41,360 nt of DNA from Pigoraptor vietnamica (Eukaryota > Opisthokonta > Filasterea): the NCBI GenBank assembly GCA_943704525.1, contig CALSCQ010003055.1, positions 1-41,360 of the forward strand, given 5' to 3'. Each line of letters begins with the position of its first letter. Position 1 is the stretch's first letter. Below the pieces are notes generated by a model. The model saw only the letters and a list, made by a program, of their open reading frames with translations, did not search any database and had not been told where the DNA came from. The position numbers were made by a program, and so were the translations under genes. Positions 21,002 to 31,695 of this stretch are shown here, one piece after another.

Positions 21002-23959
21002 ACTGTTGTTCGTGAGGACCGTATCTGCCTCGATGCGCGTGATCGACACGGGCGCCACCTTCGCCGCCACGTGCAGTGGCAGCTCCACCTGCTGCACGCT
21101 GCTGCCGTCCAGCGCGGCGCGGTGCAGCTCGCCCGTCGACAGCCACGTGAGCACATGCGTCGGCTCTCGGAGGGCCATCAGCGACACGGCCTCCGGCAAC
21201 GCAATTTCCCGTTGCCGCACAAACTCGCGCGCGCCCACGTCCCACTGGTACACGAGCACCCCGCGACGCACAGCCACCGCTAGCACAGCTGACTTGCCCG
21301 GCAGCGGCGCCACGACAAGGTCATGCGCCATCCGCGCGTCGGCAAGCTTCGTGCCCTTGAGCGTGGCGCCCGCACGCCCGCCCTTTGTGCGAAGCGCCTC
21401 GCTCAGGCGGTAGCTGAAGACGTGGTTTTTGCCGCCCCGCCGCGCGCCGCACACAATGAGCGAGTCGATCTCCTCGACGGTGGCGACGCGCACGTAACTG
21501 CGGCGCTTGCTGGTGGGCAATTCGACGAGCTCGGCCGTCGCGGGAGAGAACACGTACATGCCATAGTCCGTGCCGAGCACAATGGAGCTCGCGCTGCCCC
21601 GCGCGGCGCACTGGAGGACGTGCGGGAGGTCCGCGATGACCGTCGAGACGTCGTACATGCTCATGTCGGCCGCCAGTGCGGCGAGCGCGCTTGCGCCGTC
21701 GAGGCGGAGGGTCTGCGGGGCCATGTTCATGCGCTTGTTCGGGTTGCTTCGCGTGCCGGACTCGTAAAACTGCGCAGATTGGGATTGTCAGTTCCATGCG
21801 GCGTCGAGTTGAAAGGGGGAGGGGATGCAACCAGATATTTCAGAAAAAACTTGCCTTCTCGTGGATGTACTTGAGAATGTTCGTCAGCGTGCGCACGCTG
21901 CGCTGTTGGAATGTCTCCGAAGTGTACGTGGACGTCTCGCCGTTGATGAGCTTGATCAGCAGAAACTCGCGAATGTCCGACGGCGCAAACAGCGGCGGGG
22001 AAGGAAGCGCCGGCCCAAAGGCAGGGACCTTCGAGTTCGAGCCCACATGCACGCGGTACACCGTCTTGCCCTCTGGGGACGTCTCCCGCCGCACGACGGC
22101 GAAGATGTGCAGGAAATGGGACGAGATGGTCTTCATCGAGAAGGGCGTGGACCCCTCGACGTAGACAATCGTGACAATGTCGTTGCCGATGTGCCGCTTG
22201 CGCTCGAGCTGCTGCCGGTCGTTGCGGTTGTAGGGCATCAGCGTGCTGACGTGGTACATGATCTCGTAGCCGCGCGGAAGCGTCGTGTACACGGACGTCT
22301 CCCCGGACAGGTTGCGCTTGTTGTCCAGACCCCCGCGGAACTTGGTCCACCCGAGCAGCTCGACGCGGTCGCCCATCGCCGCCAGAAATTCCTCAAACTC
22401 CGGCGAGCCCGTCTCGTTGCCAAACATGTCGCTCTCGTGCGTCTGCGCAGGGCGGCGCTGAGCAGCTGCCCATATGGAATGCACACGCAGAGCACTCCCC
22501 TCACACCCACACACGCACAATGCACATGCAGACCACGCGCGGGCCGCACATGGCGCACCTGTCCCTCCTTGCAGTAGAGAATGCCAAACTTGTACCGCTT
22601 GCTCGTCTGGCTGTCCTCCATCATCAGCAGCTGCTTCGTCAGGTCCTCCGTTGTCTGCCCGTGCATGTGCGCAAGACATTAGCCTCCTCGCACGTCAACG
22701 CACGCGTAGACTCGACACAAAACGCACCTCAACCTCGCGCAGCTTGCCGCGCGCCGCCGACAGCTGCGGGCACGCGTGCTCGAGGATCTCGCCCGGCGTG
22801 AGCGTCTGCTTCTCCTTGACGGGGATGACCATGCGCTCGTTGCCCGTCTTGCGCCACACAATCACGCGGTACTGGTACGTCGGCTGCCGCACGGCTGCGT
22901 GGGCGTCCACCACCGCGTGCGCGTGCCGGTCAATCTCGTGGATGATCGAGAGCACAAAGGGCCCCTCCTCGTCCGCAATGCCCACCAGGTTGCCGTGGTC
23001 TGCGCCGGCGGCAGTGAGCACCAAACCATCCTGCCATCAAGGACATGCACACGCCACACAACGCGGCACTCACTTCGCCCGAGAAAGTAGTTGCGGTACC
23101 AGCACACTTCGAGCTCGGCATTCTCCAGCACCGCAGCGCTGCTGAGGGCCGTCCGTTCCGTGCCGTCTTCGATGCGGAACCCCTCCATTGGCACAAGCAG
23201 AGGCGGTTCGGGCGCCGACTCGCGCAGGAGGCTCGGCCGCTCGGTCTCCTCGTCACTGTCGCTGTCGCCGCTGTCGTCGCTGTACACGACGCGCTCCGGG
23301 GCGCCGTCACCGCCTGTCTCGCGCGAGAACACGACGCACGTGGCAGGGCGGGGCGCGGGGGTGCCCGGCGGCATGCCCACGCCCTCGTACAGGTGCACTG
23401 CTCGCCACCCATGCCCCGCAAATGCCGCCAGCACGGCACACAGCGGCACGTGGCGTGCGCAGTACCATCCCCGCTCGTCGCGCCGCTTCTCGTCGGCCGT
23501 GCAGCCCTGCGAGAGCGAGCGAAGGACGCGGGGATGCACGCAGCCGGACACGCGCAGGCCCGCCAGCGCAAAAACCTCCGCCGTGGCGTACTCGCGCCGC
23601 GGGTGAGCCCGCTTGCGCGACGCTCCGTGTCGGGCGGCGTTGATGCAGCGCAGCCACTCGCGCATGTCCTCGTCGGTCTCCGCGCACAGGTAATACACGC
23701 GCCGCGAGTGCTCCGTGCCGCGCAGCGCAAAGCAGTGCGAGCGTGTGGGTCGCTCCACGGTGGGCTCTGCGGAGACAATCTCCTCCAGATAGATGATGCC
23801 GAGCGGGGCACCCGTGGCGGCCGAGTCGGCATCTTGAAAGTAAAAGACCGCGTTGCCGCGCAGCACAAACCAGCGGCGACGCCACGATTTGACGGATCCG
23901 CCTTCCTTGGTCAGATAGCCCTCCCGCGATGGCGCGGCGCTCGGCCCGGCGGTGGCCAT
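20424..23959 (-). CDS. GARNL3: PH-RapGAP-CNH protein, GARNL3-like
   Basis: Exons on the complement: 23959-23074, 22999-22728, 22654-22559, 22442-21855, 21769-21004, 20807-20730 and 20647-20424, giving 969 residues. Residues about 12-110 are a PH domain ('REGYLTKEGGSVKSWRRRWFVLR' to 'MREWLRCINA'). A region with 'CWYRNYFLGR' leads into the GARNL3 signature 'QYRVIVWRKTG'. The RapGAP domain has 'GGLDNKRNLSG', 'GYEIMYHVSTLMPY' and the Asn-thumb helix 'KRHIGNDIVTIVYVEG'. The CNH-like C-terminus ends 'PHLLAFTPTSVEVRSIVNG'. Expected role: GTPase activation of a Rap/Rheb-like small GTPase at membranes. As I recall it, animal GARNL3 lacks this N-terminal PH domain. The intron 21770-21854 needs a GC donor (AAG/GCAAGT). 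The intron 20808-21003 contains a long CT run. Confidence 0.9.
20907..20998. repeat. (GA)n microsatellite, about 92 bases
   Basis: A pure GA run on the plus strand is a CT run on the coding strand of the RapGAP gene. It begins immediately after the donor of intron 5, so it forms most of the intron and a very long polypyrimidine tract. Confidence 0.97.
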
Positions 23960-24477
23960 GGGCGTGTGCAAAAGTCGTGTGCCTCTGTGTGTGCTTGTTG
24001 GTGGTGCGTGAGTGAGTGAGTGAGTGAGTGAGTGTGTGTGTGTGTGTGTGTGCGTGCGTATGTACGCAGTATATGCGCACACGTGTATGTCCTTCTGCGT
24101 CCGCAAGGAAGGCGCAACAACGACTGCGTGACGCGCGAACGGACGACTGCCGTCGGCCGCGTTTTGTTTACGTGGCTGGCAGGGCTATTTTTGGCAAGGA
24201 AATGCCTTCCATTTGCGTCCGCAAATTGCCCCTTTCGGCTGATTCCATGTCTTCCAGGCTTTGTATTCCAGCAATCCGTGGAACAGAGACAACGCAAGCG
24301 ACTCTCTTGCCGACACCCCCGCATGCAGGTGCCGTTCAGGTGCAGCCATCAAGGCTGCCCTCTCTCCACACGCACGCCAGGCGCGGCGGATCTTACATAG
24401 CGACGCAAACGCCGCACGCACGCACACGCACGCACCACACGCAGCCGCATGTTACAATGCAAACGCAGAGTCAGCAC
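23960..24477. promoter_or_regulatory. Spacer between Yorkie-like 3' end and RapGAP start
   Basis: About 518 bases between two minus-strand genes. It holds a GAGT/GT simple repeat (about 24004-24056) within 100 bases upstream of the RapGAP start codon and otherwise unremarkable GC-rich sequence. It must contain the RapGAP promoter and the Yorkie-like 3' UTR. No separate gene is seen. Confidence 0.5.
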
Positions 24478-26164
24478 TCAACCCTCCAGAATGCCCATAA
24501 CAAACTCGGGCGCTGGCTCCATGTTGTTGAGGCCGAGGAAGTCGTCAATGGCCACCAGGTCCATCGCGGACGCATCCATGCCGCCGCTGTTTGCGTCGCC
24601 ATAGCCAGAGTCCATCGAAAGCTTCCGTGAGTGGCTCACGGCCGCTTCGTCGCTGAGGGGTTCCGCAAACGCCGGCGGCGCCACGTCACCGAGCCCCAGC
24701 GACATGCCAAACTGGCTGAAGATGTCCATCGCCGCGCCGTCGGCCATTGGCTGCTGCGAGTCCAGCGAGAGCGTCCCAAAGTCGACGCCGGGTATGTCCG
24801 CGTCGGCAAGGGGGGCCGCGTAGTCAGGCAGCGACAGTCCAGACACGCTGTGCTGGCTCTGGAGCGACGGGTGCAGATGATTGTACGACAGCGCCGGGAT
24901 GCCGCTGCCCACCGACGTCGAGCGCTGCAGCGTGCGCATGACCGTCTCGAGCTGATGCTCCTGCTGCATGAGGCGCAGCTGCTGCAAACGCAGCGCCTCC
25001 TTCTTCACCTGCAGGTTACGCATGTGCAGTTCCTGCGTCTGCCGGCGGAGGTCCTCGAGGTCGGCGCTCGGCGTCGGCGAATCGAGGGTCAGCGTCGCTG
25101 TCTCGGCGGGCACCTGCGCAAATCGCCGGGGGGACGGAATGGGCGACGGTAGCGAAGCCGAGCGAAAGTGCGCCGGCTCAGAGGGCGCCTCACGGGGCGA
25201 CACGGAAGGCACGTGCGCCGCGCCCTCCGACGACTGCGGCTGCTGCGAGTGGCGACGGGCGAGAACGTCCGCCTGGTGCCTCCGGAAGAGCGCGTGCATG
25301 TCGACGCTCGTGCGCGGGTCCACCCACGTAGTGGTGCGCGTGTTGTGGTTGATGAAGTACGGGACGCCGTCCGGGGTGATTGCCTGCTCCCAGCCCGGGG
25401 GCAGCGGCTGGCGGGACAGCGCCGGCTCCGACACAAACGCCCAGTCGCGCGACGGCTCCTTCTCGCCCCCGGGAACCTGCTGCGTGCCGGGCGTGGGGCG
25501 CTTGGTGCGCGGGTCCACCCATGTCGTAATCTTGTTCACGTGGCTGCGAAAAATGGTGCGCTGTTAACAACTGCCCTCACTCTCGTCAATGTTCTCGACT
25601 TTCAACGACCCACAGGAACACTCACTCAATAAAGTACACGTGGCCCTCGGGGGTCACGGCGCGCTCCCAGCCCTTTGGCAGCTCGCCCTCGACATCCTCC
25701 GCCATCGCACCGCGCGCATACACGGCCGAGTCCGACAGTTGGCGGCGGTGGGCTTCCGCGGCCGCACGCGCCCAATCGGACGAATCGCTTGCCTCGCGGC
25801 TGTGCGATGCACTCGCAGGAGCGCTGGCGACGGAGCCCGCGCTCGAAATGGACGCACCCCCCACCGACGACTGCCGCGAATACACGCCGCCCAGCATGAG
25901 CTGGCGCCTCACTTCGTCAATGGCTCCGCGGTTGTCGCTCGCGGCAGACGAGCGGCGCGAGAGGGCCTCGCCACCCTCGTCGATGGAGTGCAGCGGCTTC
26001 TTGCCCTGCACGAGTTGCTTCTTGCGCCCGGCCGACTTGGACGACGTCTTGGGCTTGAGAAAGGGGTGGAAAAAGCGCGCCTTCTTGCCAAGGTCCTTGT
26101 CGCGGTCTCCGACATCCGGCCGCTCAATCGTGAAATGGTGGATAAAGTCCTGCACGTCGGTCAT
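24478..26164 (-). CDS. YKI: Yorkie/YAP homologue, Hippo pathway co-activator
   Basis: Two exons on the complement, 26164-25626 and 25543-24478, give 534 residues. Two tandem WW domains: '[20 protein letters not shown]' joined across the intron to '[12 protein letters not shown]' (about 161-193), and '[20 protein letters not shown]...TTTWVDPR' (about 226-257). Residues 27-44 ('[12 protein letters not shown]') resemble the TEAD-binding omega loop of YAP. Four LATS/Warts consensus HxRxxS sites are present: 121-126, 139-144, 305-310 and 484-489; the first is where YAP S127 lies. A Gln/Leu-rich coiled coil (about 335-380) and an acidic C-terminal activation-like region follow. No PDZ-binding FLTWL end is present. 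Expected role: LATS-inhibited, TEAD-partnered transcription co-activator. Confidence 0.93.
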
Positions 26165-26700
26165 TTTCCCACGGCTACCCTCCGCAACAGCAAATTCGCG
26201 TCGGTGCCTAAGACTCCGTAACAGCGACCATGTGGAGATGCCGTGCACTTGAGTCGGTTGAGAACGAATGTCGCTTAGCACAGCGAGTGTGCGCGTATTC
26301 CGTCTTTTGTTTGTGGGGGCTGTTGCATTTGGAATGCGCGCGTGAGCGTGTGAGTGTGAGCGAGTGCGGGGGTGCGTGCGTCTGCGAGAACGGCCCGTTC
26401 CCACGGCGTGTGCATGCACCTCTCGCTCGGGCGCATTCCGATGTGCGATTGGCTGCCGATTGGACGGCGACTTGCCTTATTTGGCGCGCCCGACACACCC
26501 GCAAATCGCTGAATGGCAATGGCTCAGTATGCGCCAACTGCGGGTGCAATAGAGCGGCCGCTCACTATGGGCTGTGTATGGCGCCGATTGTATGGCGATT
26601 GTATGGACTGATGACTCAATGTGAGTAAAAAAGGAAAGGCTTCTTTCGGCCATTTTTAGGGGCGCGTGCAGCAGGAGGTAACCGCACCCGAGGAGTCGCG
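26165..26700 (-). promoter_or_regulatory. Yorkie-like upstream region with CCAAT and E2F-like motifs
   Basis: On the complement, two CCAAT boxes (GATTGGCTGCCGATTGG on the plus strand, about 26448-26464) lie some 290 bases upstream of the start codon. TTTGGCGC (26480-26487), an exact E2F/DP consensus, is just beyond. The downstream 26620-26700 part contains 'GAGTTCAATC', a weak B-box-like phrase, without a foldable tRNA. Confidence 0.35.
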
Positions 26701-27280
26701 AGTTCAATCAGCCGAATGGAACACCATTTTTTCGTAAGCTGTCCAAATCGCAGTCACCTGCCGGTCCCCACTTGTTCTATTTATAACCATTTAGAGTAAT
26801 CGGTCACCCGACTTAGGTAGCACGTACTGTAACTCGCGGAACGACTCACCATGCCACTTCACTCCTTCCGGGAGGTTCCCACTTCGAACTGCAGGGGTCG
26901 TTGCGCGAGTTGTGTGTGTTGCATTGGGTGGTGTGTACTGTGGACAAGTCTGCGTTGAGTTTATGATATGAGTGTGTGCTGCGTGCGCATCATGGATTTT
27001 GTATATGTCGGGAAGTGTGCGTGTTGTACACGGTGAAGTAGTGGCGCGACTATGCACGTTGTACTGTGTAAGGTGTCGCAGGGACTTTTGGTTTGCGTAA
27101 TTTCGAAAATTCTTTTCCTTACTGACGTGCTGCTTTCAGAAAACGTTTTCTGGTTGGATGTATTGGGATTATCTACAAAAAAGAGTTCAATCTTTTGAGT
27201 TGACAGACGCGCTGCCTAGCTTGGCTTACATGAATTCTGTATGCGTTTCACCCAAGCAAAGCGCTAAAACGCGTTCCACA

Positions 27281-27320
27281 GTGGTTGTTTTCTAGTGACA
27301 GTGTTTGTTTTCTAGTGACA
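27281..27320. repeat. 20-base tandem duplication
   Basis: GTGGTTGTTTTCTAGTGACA (27281-27300) is followed directly by GTGTTTGTTTTCTAGTGACA (27301-27320), with one mismatch. Confidence 0.95.
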
Positions 27321-27528
27321 GACAGCAGTTCCAAATTGTCTCCTGTTGTTTCTTGATTTCGCGCAAAAAGTAGTGCAGTAGTCAGTCAGCCGTGCTATTT
27401 TCCGATATACATATGTGCATATCTACACTACTATGTCGCATCTATTATCCAGTTATCCCAATACTTTGTAGCATCCTTATCGTCTGCTGATCGGTTATGA
27501 AATAAGTATATGTGTTATAAAAAATTAA

Positions 27529-27654
27529 AAAATTACATATACCGGTAGATGAATCTCACTTAGATTGAAATTATAGAGAGAAGCTGAAGAGAAATTACAT
27601 ATACCGGTAGATGAATCTCACTTAGATTGAAATTATAGAGAGAAGCTGAAGAGA
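27529..27654. repeat. 62-base tandem duplication
   Basis: Two head-to-tail copies of a unit beginning AATTACATATACCGGTAGAT start at 27531 and 27593. The copies appear identical, so the duplication is recent, although the surrounding sequence looks decayed. Confidence 0.95.
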
Positions 27655-29241
27655 AAGACATATAAGTACATTCGTAGGGAAATGTAGATAGGTCTTCTGC
27701 GGTTGAAATAACCGGGATTCAATTGGTGTTCAAATTCTTTGAGTACGTCTCTTATAACGGGCTTTGGCCTTGACGCAGAGCGACATGTGACTTCGGGCGA
27801 GTTGCCTGCCACAGCATTCAAAAGCTATGCAAATGAATGCCATCCCTTTGTGATTGGTCCTCAGGTCTTTTTGGTTCCATGAGTGGGGCTGTTGCTGCCC
27901 AGTCCTGTCAACAGCGTGGCATCCTGTCTGCTACCTCCTGCTTTCCATAGCATCGAGTTGGTGTTCGTGTAAATGCCATCCCTTCGTGTTTTGGTAAGGC
28001 ACTGTTGTTCAGTTCAGTCTTTGAAGCGTTCTTCTGCTTTTCGTCCTCAAAGGAGCGTCGCACCATCTTATCGGCCTTACAAGGGTGTTTCACGGCTGCA
28101 CGCATGAGCTCGTGTCTTCTTCTCTTTCCTATACGTTCTGTTCTTGTTCAAAGGGGCTGTGTGGGTTCAATAGATGACCGCACGCGGCCGTGGACTGTAC
28201 GGCGTTGATACAAAAGGAAAGCGTCCAAATGCCAGGCGCATTAAGTTTGTATTTGCGTGCAGTCATCGTCAGGAATGAACAGAACAACACCTGCACGGAG
28301 ATTGCAAACGGACCATTCAGCACATTGAACCCATGAGGCTTCGAGGCATGCATGTAGTTCTTTTTCTGCATCAGAACGTCTTATCTGAATTCAGCGCAAA
28401 GCTCGTAAACACAGACCAATTAAAGAACAAATCATCCTCTGCAGTGCAGCGAAGGCATCTTTGTGTGAAAAAACTTTCTCACCTGACAGATGTCCCGTGA
28501 TCTGTGCGCGCTGGGCCTGTGCGGACAGAACGAAACGGATGAGACCCCGTGGCAATGCACAAAGAAAAGTATAACAATGAAAAACCATGTCCGATCAGCG
28601 AATTGTAGTATTATTGAGGTCACACGGTTAGTTCAACACTCTGAAATCCTCCCTTCGGTACGCAGCACCATGGTCAGATCGCAATATACACACCTTCAGA
28701 GTTCGTCGAAACGAATCCAGGAAGACCTATGGTGAAATGGCAACGGTTTTGATCAGCGATATAGCGTCAAACCAGCAAGCACTAAGCAGTCAGTGCTTTT
28801 GCTGACAGTGGGTGCATCAGTGGTGTTTTAAAACGACAATGTTTCTCTTCAACGCTCGCTCTGAGAGATTCCCAATTATTATCGAGTCATCCCTGCAACT
28901 GCGTCAGCAACGCACTCTAAAATTGCGCGAACTTCCTTGCACTCACCGTAGCCGTGCTGAGACAGTTGAAAATGTGGGGTTGCATTTGACGTGTGCACAC
29001 TTGGGAGCCAACAACCACGTGCGTGCGATGTGTGCTTGTGATCGCCTCCACAATCCGGGGTGGCATTCCCAGATCAGCTGTTTCTCTCCCAGATATCCTC
29101 CAAAACATCACTCGTTGGCCTTTCTTTATCACGTCCATCCTCCATCCATCCATCCATCCATCGGCCATCCGTACACGACCAACTGTGTGCCACCTCGCCG
29201 CGCTTTGTCTCAAGCCCGCGCCTGTTTGCGTCAATTCAAAG

Positions 29242-30028
29242 ATGACGGTGGGTTTTGTCAAAGTGAAGTCGTGGCTACTTCCGTGTGCATCGTGTGATCC
29301 GCGCTCATTTGCCGCTGGGGGCGTCTGTGCCCTGCTGCGTTGGCCGACAGAGCGTCCCGATCAACCCGAAGCCCTTCCTGAACGACCTGATCAACAAGCC
29401 GGTGCTTGTGCGCCTCAAGTGGGGCATGGAATACAAGGGGTTCCTCGTCGCTGTCGACGGATACATGAACTTGCAGGTGCGTCCGCTGCATCTGCTGCGC
29501 CGCCGCGTGTCGCTTGGCGTCGGTCGTGGGATCCTTTTAGTGTTGCCCTGGTATTGTCTTATAGGTGGTCGCATCGCTCGAAATTGTTGTACTGGTGCTT
29601 GAGAGCATGGTATGCGTGCTGTGTGTTTGTCGCTGTGTGTGCATGGGCCGTCGCCATGCTTGAAGTTGCGCCACTGTGTGACAGTGGGTTTCTGTCCGGT
29701 CCCTTACCTTTGATATGTTTTGTTTGTCTCTAGTTGGCCAATACGGAGGAGTACGTGGACGGCGCCCTTGCCGGCAACCTGGGCGAGGTTCTCATCAGGT
29801 GCGTGTCGTGAGCCATGCCTCTTGCGCACGCGTGTTTGTGCTGGAGCGTGCTCTGCGTTTGCACGACACGTGCGCGAGTGCTTTTGCGATGCCACAACGT
29901 ATGTGCACGCGTGTTTTTCTGCTAGTGTCACGCAGCCTTCGTGCGCTCACGGTATCACTGTCTCCAGGTGCAACAACGTTCTCTACATTCGCGGGGCGCA
30001 GGACGGCGCGTCGGCCATGCAAGAGTGA
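29242..30028 (+). CDS. SNRPF: Spliceosomal Sm protein F
   Basis: Member of the heptameric Sm ring of U1, U2, U4 and U5 snRNPs. Exons: 29242-29247, 29351-29476, 29734-29798 and 29968-30028, giving 85 residues (human SmF 86). The sequence '[44 protein letters not shown]' contains the Sm1 motif; '[28 protein letters not shown]' contains Sm2 with the [11 protein letters not shown] signature of SmF. The first coding exon is only six bases (ATGACG) before GTGGGT. The gene is convergent with the proteasome gene; stops are about 205 bases apart. Confidence 0.96.
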
Positions 30029-30233
30029 TCGACTGGCCACACTCGCACTGCTATTGCGTTGCGTTGGGAGCCGTTTTGCCGCGTTTGTGCGTCGCGCGTT
30101 TTTGCACTAGCCATCACACACATGCACCTTTGCGTGTCCCGCTGTCGGGCGCTCTTGGCGGGCGCTCAGATGTGGGTATGAAGATCAGCTGCGTTTGCGC
30201 ACACGCTTGTTTTTATCAGGGGCGCCGTCTGCC

Positions 30234-31285
30234 TCACAATTCCATGGCATCCCCTTCGGCGACAACGACGTGCCGGAGGTCCTTCACGCTTGACGTGAGC
30301 GTTGCTGCGAGAGGGGGACTCGCGTGAGACATGCACACTGACACGTCGTAACACAAGAAGCAAATGCACGATTGAGGCGCACCTGTTGTGCCGCGCGCAT
30401 AGCGGTACGAGTTCTGCCGCTCGCCCTTGGCGTTTGCAACCTCGAACGGGCGGATGTAATCGACGCCATCGCGCGTAATGACGCACAGGTCGACGTTGCT
30501 GCCGGAGCCGAGATCGTTGAAGATGCCCGCGGCAATGGCGTCGCGCACGAGCAGCTTGGCCTCGTCCAGCTCCATGTCGGGCCGAAAGCCGGCCTCAAAC
30601 ACGGCCATCGCCGCAAGCGACCCAGATCCCATCGTCACAAAGGGTAGCGTGTCCACACTCCCGTGGGGATAGATGCTGTAGAGGTGCGGCCCCTCTGCGT
30701 CGACGCCGCCGAGAACGAGCGCGGCGCTAATGTGGCCCTGGTACTTGAATAGCATCTGCTTGAGCATGCGGCACGCAGTCACGACGCGCGAGGGCCGCCC
30801 GGTCGTAAGCCGGTGCAGCTCGAGCTGGGACGAGATGAGATCCGTCGTTTGCTGTCGGGGGAAAGTAATTGCAAAGGTAAGAAGCACGTCGTCAGATGCG
30901 CAAGAATATGTGCATCACAATGCAAAACCCACGTCTGTGTCTGCCGCCGTGCCAGCGCCGCAGCAGTAGATGTTCGGAGCAATGTAGTGAATTTTGCGGC
31001 AGTTCTTGTCGGCCACAATGTTGCCCTCTGTCGCACGCGTGTCGGCGCCAAGAACAACGCCGTGCTTGAAGACGATGCCGGCAATGGTTGTGCCCGTCTT
31101 GGTCGCCTTGGGCACCTTCATGCCCTTGGACGCAAGCAGCTCATTCCTGCAGGCGCGCGCCGTGAGAACCCTCGAATGACGTGCGATCCGCAAACCCGCA
31201 GTCAGCGGAAGTGACAATTAGCGTACCTTGCACAAAGGTCAAAGGAAAAGCCGCCCTGGGGTTCGCGGAGGCTGTGCGGGTCCAT
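30234..31285 (-). CDS. PSMB7: 20S proteasome subunit beta2 (PSMB7-like)
   Basis: Trypsin-like catalytic subunit of the 20S core. Exons on the complement: 31285-31227, 31146-30933, 30851-30383 and 30304-30234, giving 270 residues. The propeptide contains '[11 protein letters not shown]'; autocleavage is expected in 'KTG-TTIAG', making Thr1 (codon 31089-31091). '[17 protein letters not shown]' carries Asp17 and Lys33. '[13 protein letters not shown]', '[12 protein letters not shown]', 'YSIYPHGS' and '[13 protein letters not shown]' are typical, as is '[17 protein letters not shown]'. The C-terminal extension that wraps beta3 is shorter than in humans. The start is set by the spliced exon [15 protein letters not shown], not by an unspliced Met in the intron. 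Confidence 0.96.
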
Positions 31286-31531
31286 GATTGCGCCCGCAAA
31301 CACAAGGAACGACTAAATAACGGACAGCGACACACTAGCAAGACGAAAGAAACAATAGCAGTCGATATGTGGTTACAAAAAACAGCACACGCCCAGCAGT
31401 TGAAGTGTCGTTAAGTGCAAGTCTTCTGTTGTGCCATCATCCCATATCACCCATCATCAGCTGAGAAGGTTCCTTCCCTACTGGCGGCCCCTCCACAATT
31501 ACCCAAATTTCCCACGATCCCAATCGAAGTG

Positions 31532-31603
31532 TCCCACGTAGTCTAAACGGTTAGGATACACGGCTTTCACCCGTGAGATCCGGGTTCGATTCCCGGCGTG
31601 GGA
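31532..31603 (+). tRNA. tRNA-Glu (UUC)
   Basis: A 72-base cloverleaf without an intron. Acceptor stem TCCCACG/CGTGGGA pairs perfectly, anticodon stem CACGG/CCGTG encloses loop CTTTCAC with anticodon TTC, and T stem CCGGG/CCCGG encloses TTCGATT. Box A (TAGTCTAAACGG) and box B (GGTTCGATTCC) are good. CCA is not encoded, as expected for a eukaryote. Confidence 0.96.
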
Positions 31604-31654
31604 GCCCTACGTCAACTTTTTTTTTTGGGAGCCCTACGTCAACTTTTTTTTTTT
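31600..31654 (+). repeat. Tandem repeat of tRNA 3' end plus Pol III terminator
   Basis: Two adjacent copies (31600-31626 and 31627-31654) of GGGAGCCCTACGTCAAC followed by 10 or 11 T. The first begins in the last four bases of the tRNA gene. Each T run is an efficient Pol III terminator, so transcription should stop after the first copy. The unit could be a simple duplication or a footprint left by insertion or excision of mobile DNA at the tRNA 3' end. Confidence 0.93.
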
Positions 31655-31695
31655 GGGTTTGGGTGACCGCGGCGCAACTAAATTCTAGTCATCAG

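Larger units (their letters stand above)
26701..29241. other. AT-richer gene-poor island
   Basis: About 2.5 kb with clearly lower GC than the rest of the window, most marked at 27060-27660. No exon could be assigned. Open frames are short (under 82 codons) and unconvincing. Two stretches translate on the complement to similar phrases ('HEGMAFTRTP' near 27975 and 'HKGMAFICIA' near 27850), so this may be decayed repeated coding sequence. Ordered repeats are listed separately. A 7-base hairpin (AAGCACT/AGTGCTT, about 28775-28800) and a CATC run (about 29142-29163) precede the SmF gene. The right-hand 300 bases should contain the SmF promoter. Confidence 0.5.

Noticed and set aside
26640-26720. 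Possible second tRNA or tRNA-derived SINE head
   Set aside because: A weak B-box-like phrase is present, but no cloverleaf can be folded and no box A is at the right distance.
30933-31217. Alternative proteasome start [14 protein letters not shown]
   Set aside because: This Met lies in the intron. Splicing from exon 31285-31227 gives the conserved [11 protein letters not shown] propeptide instead.
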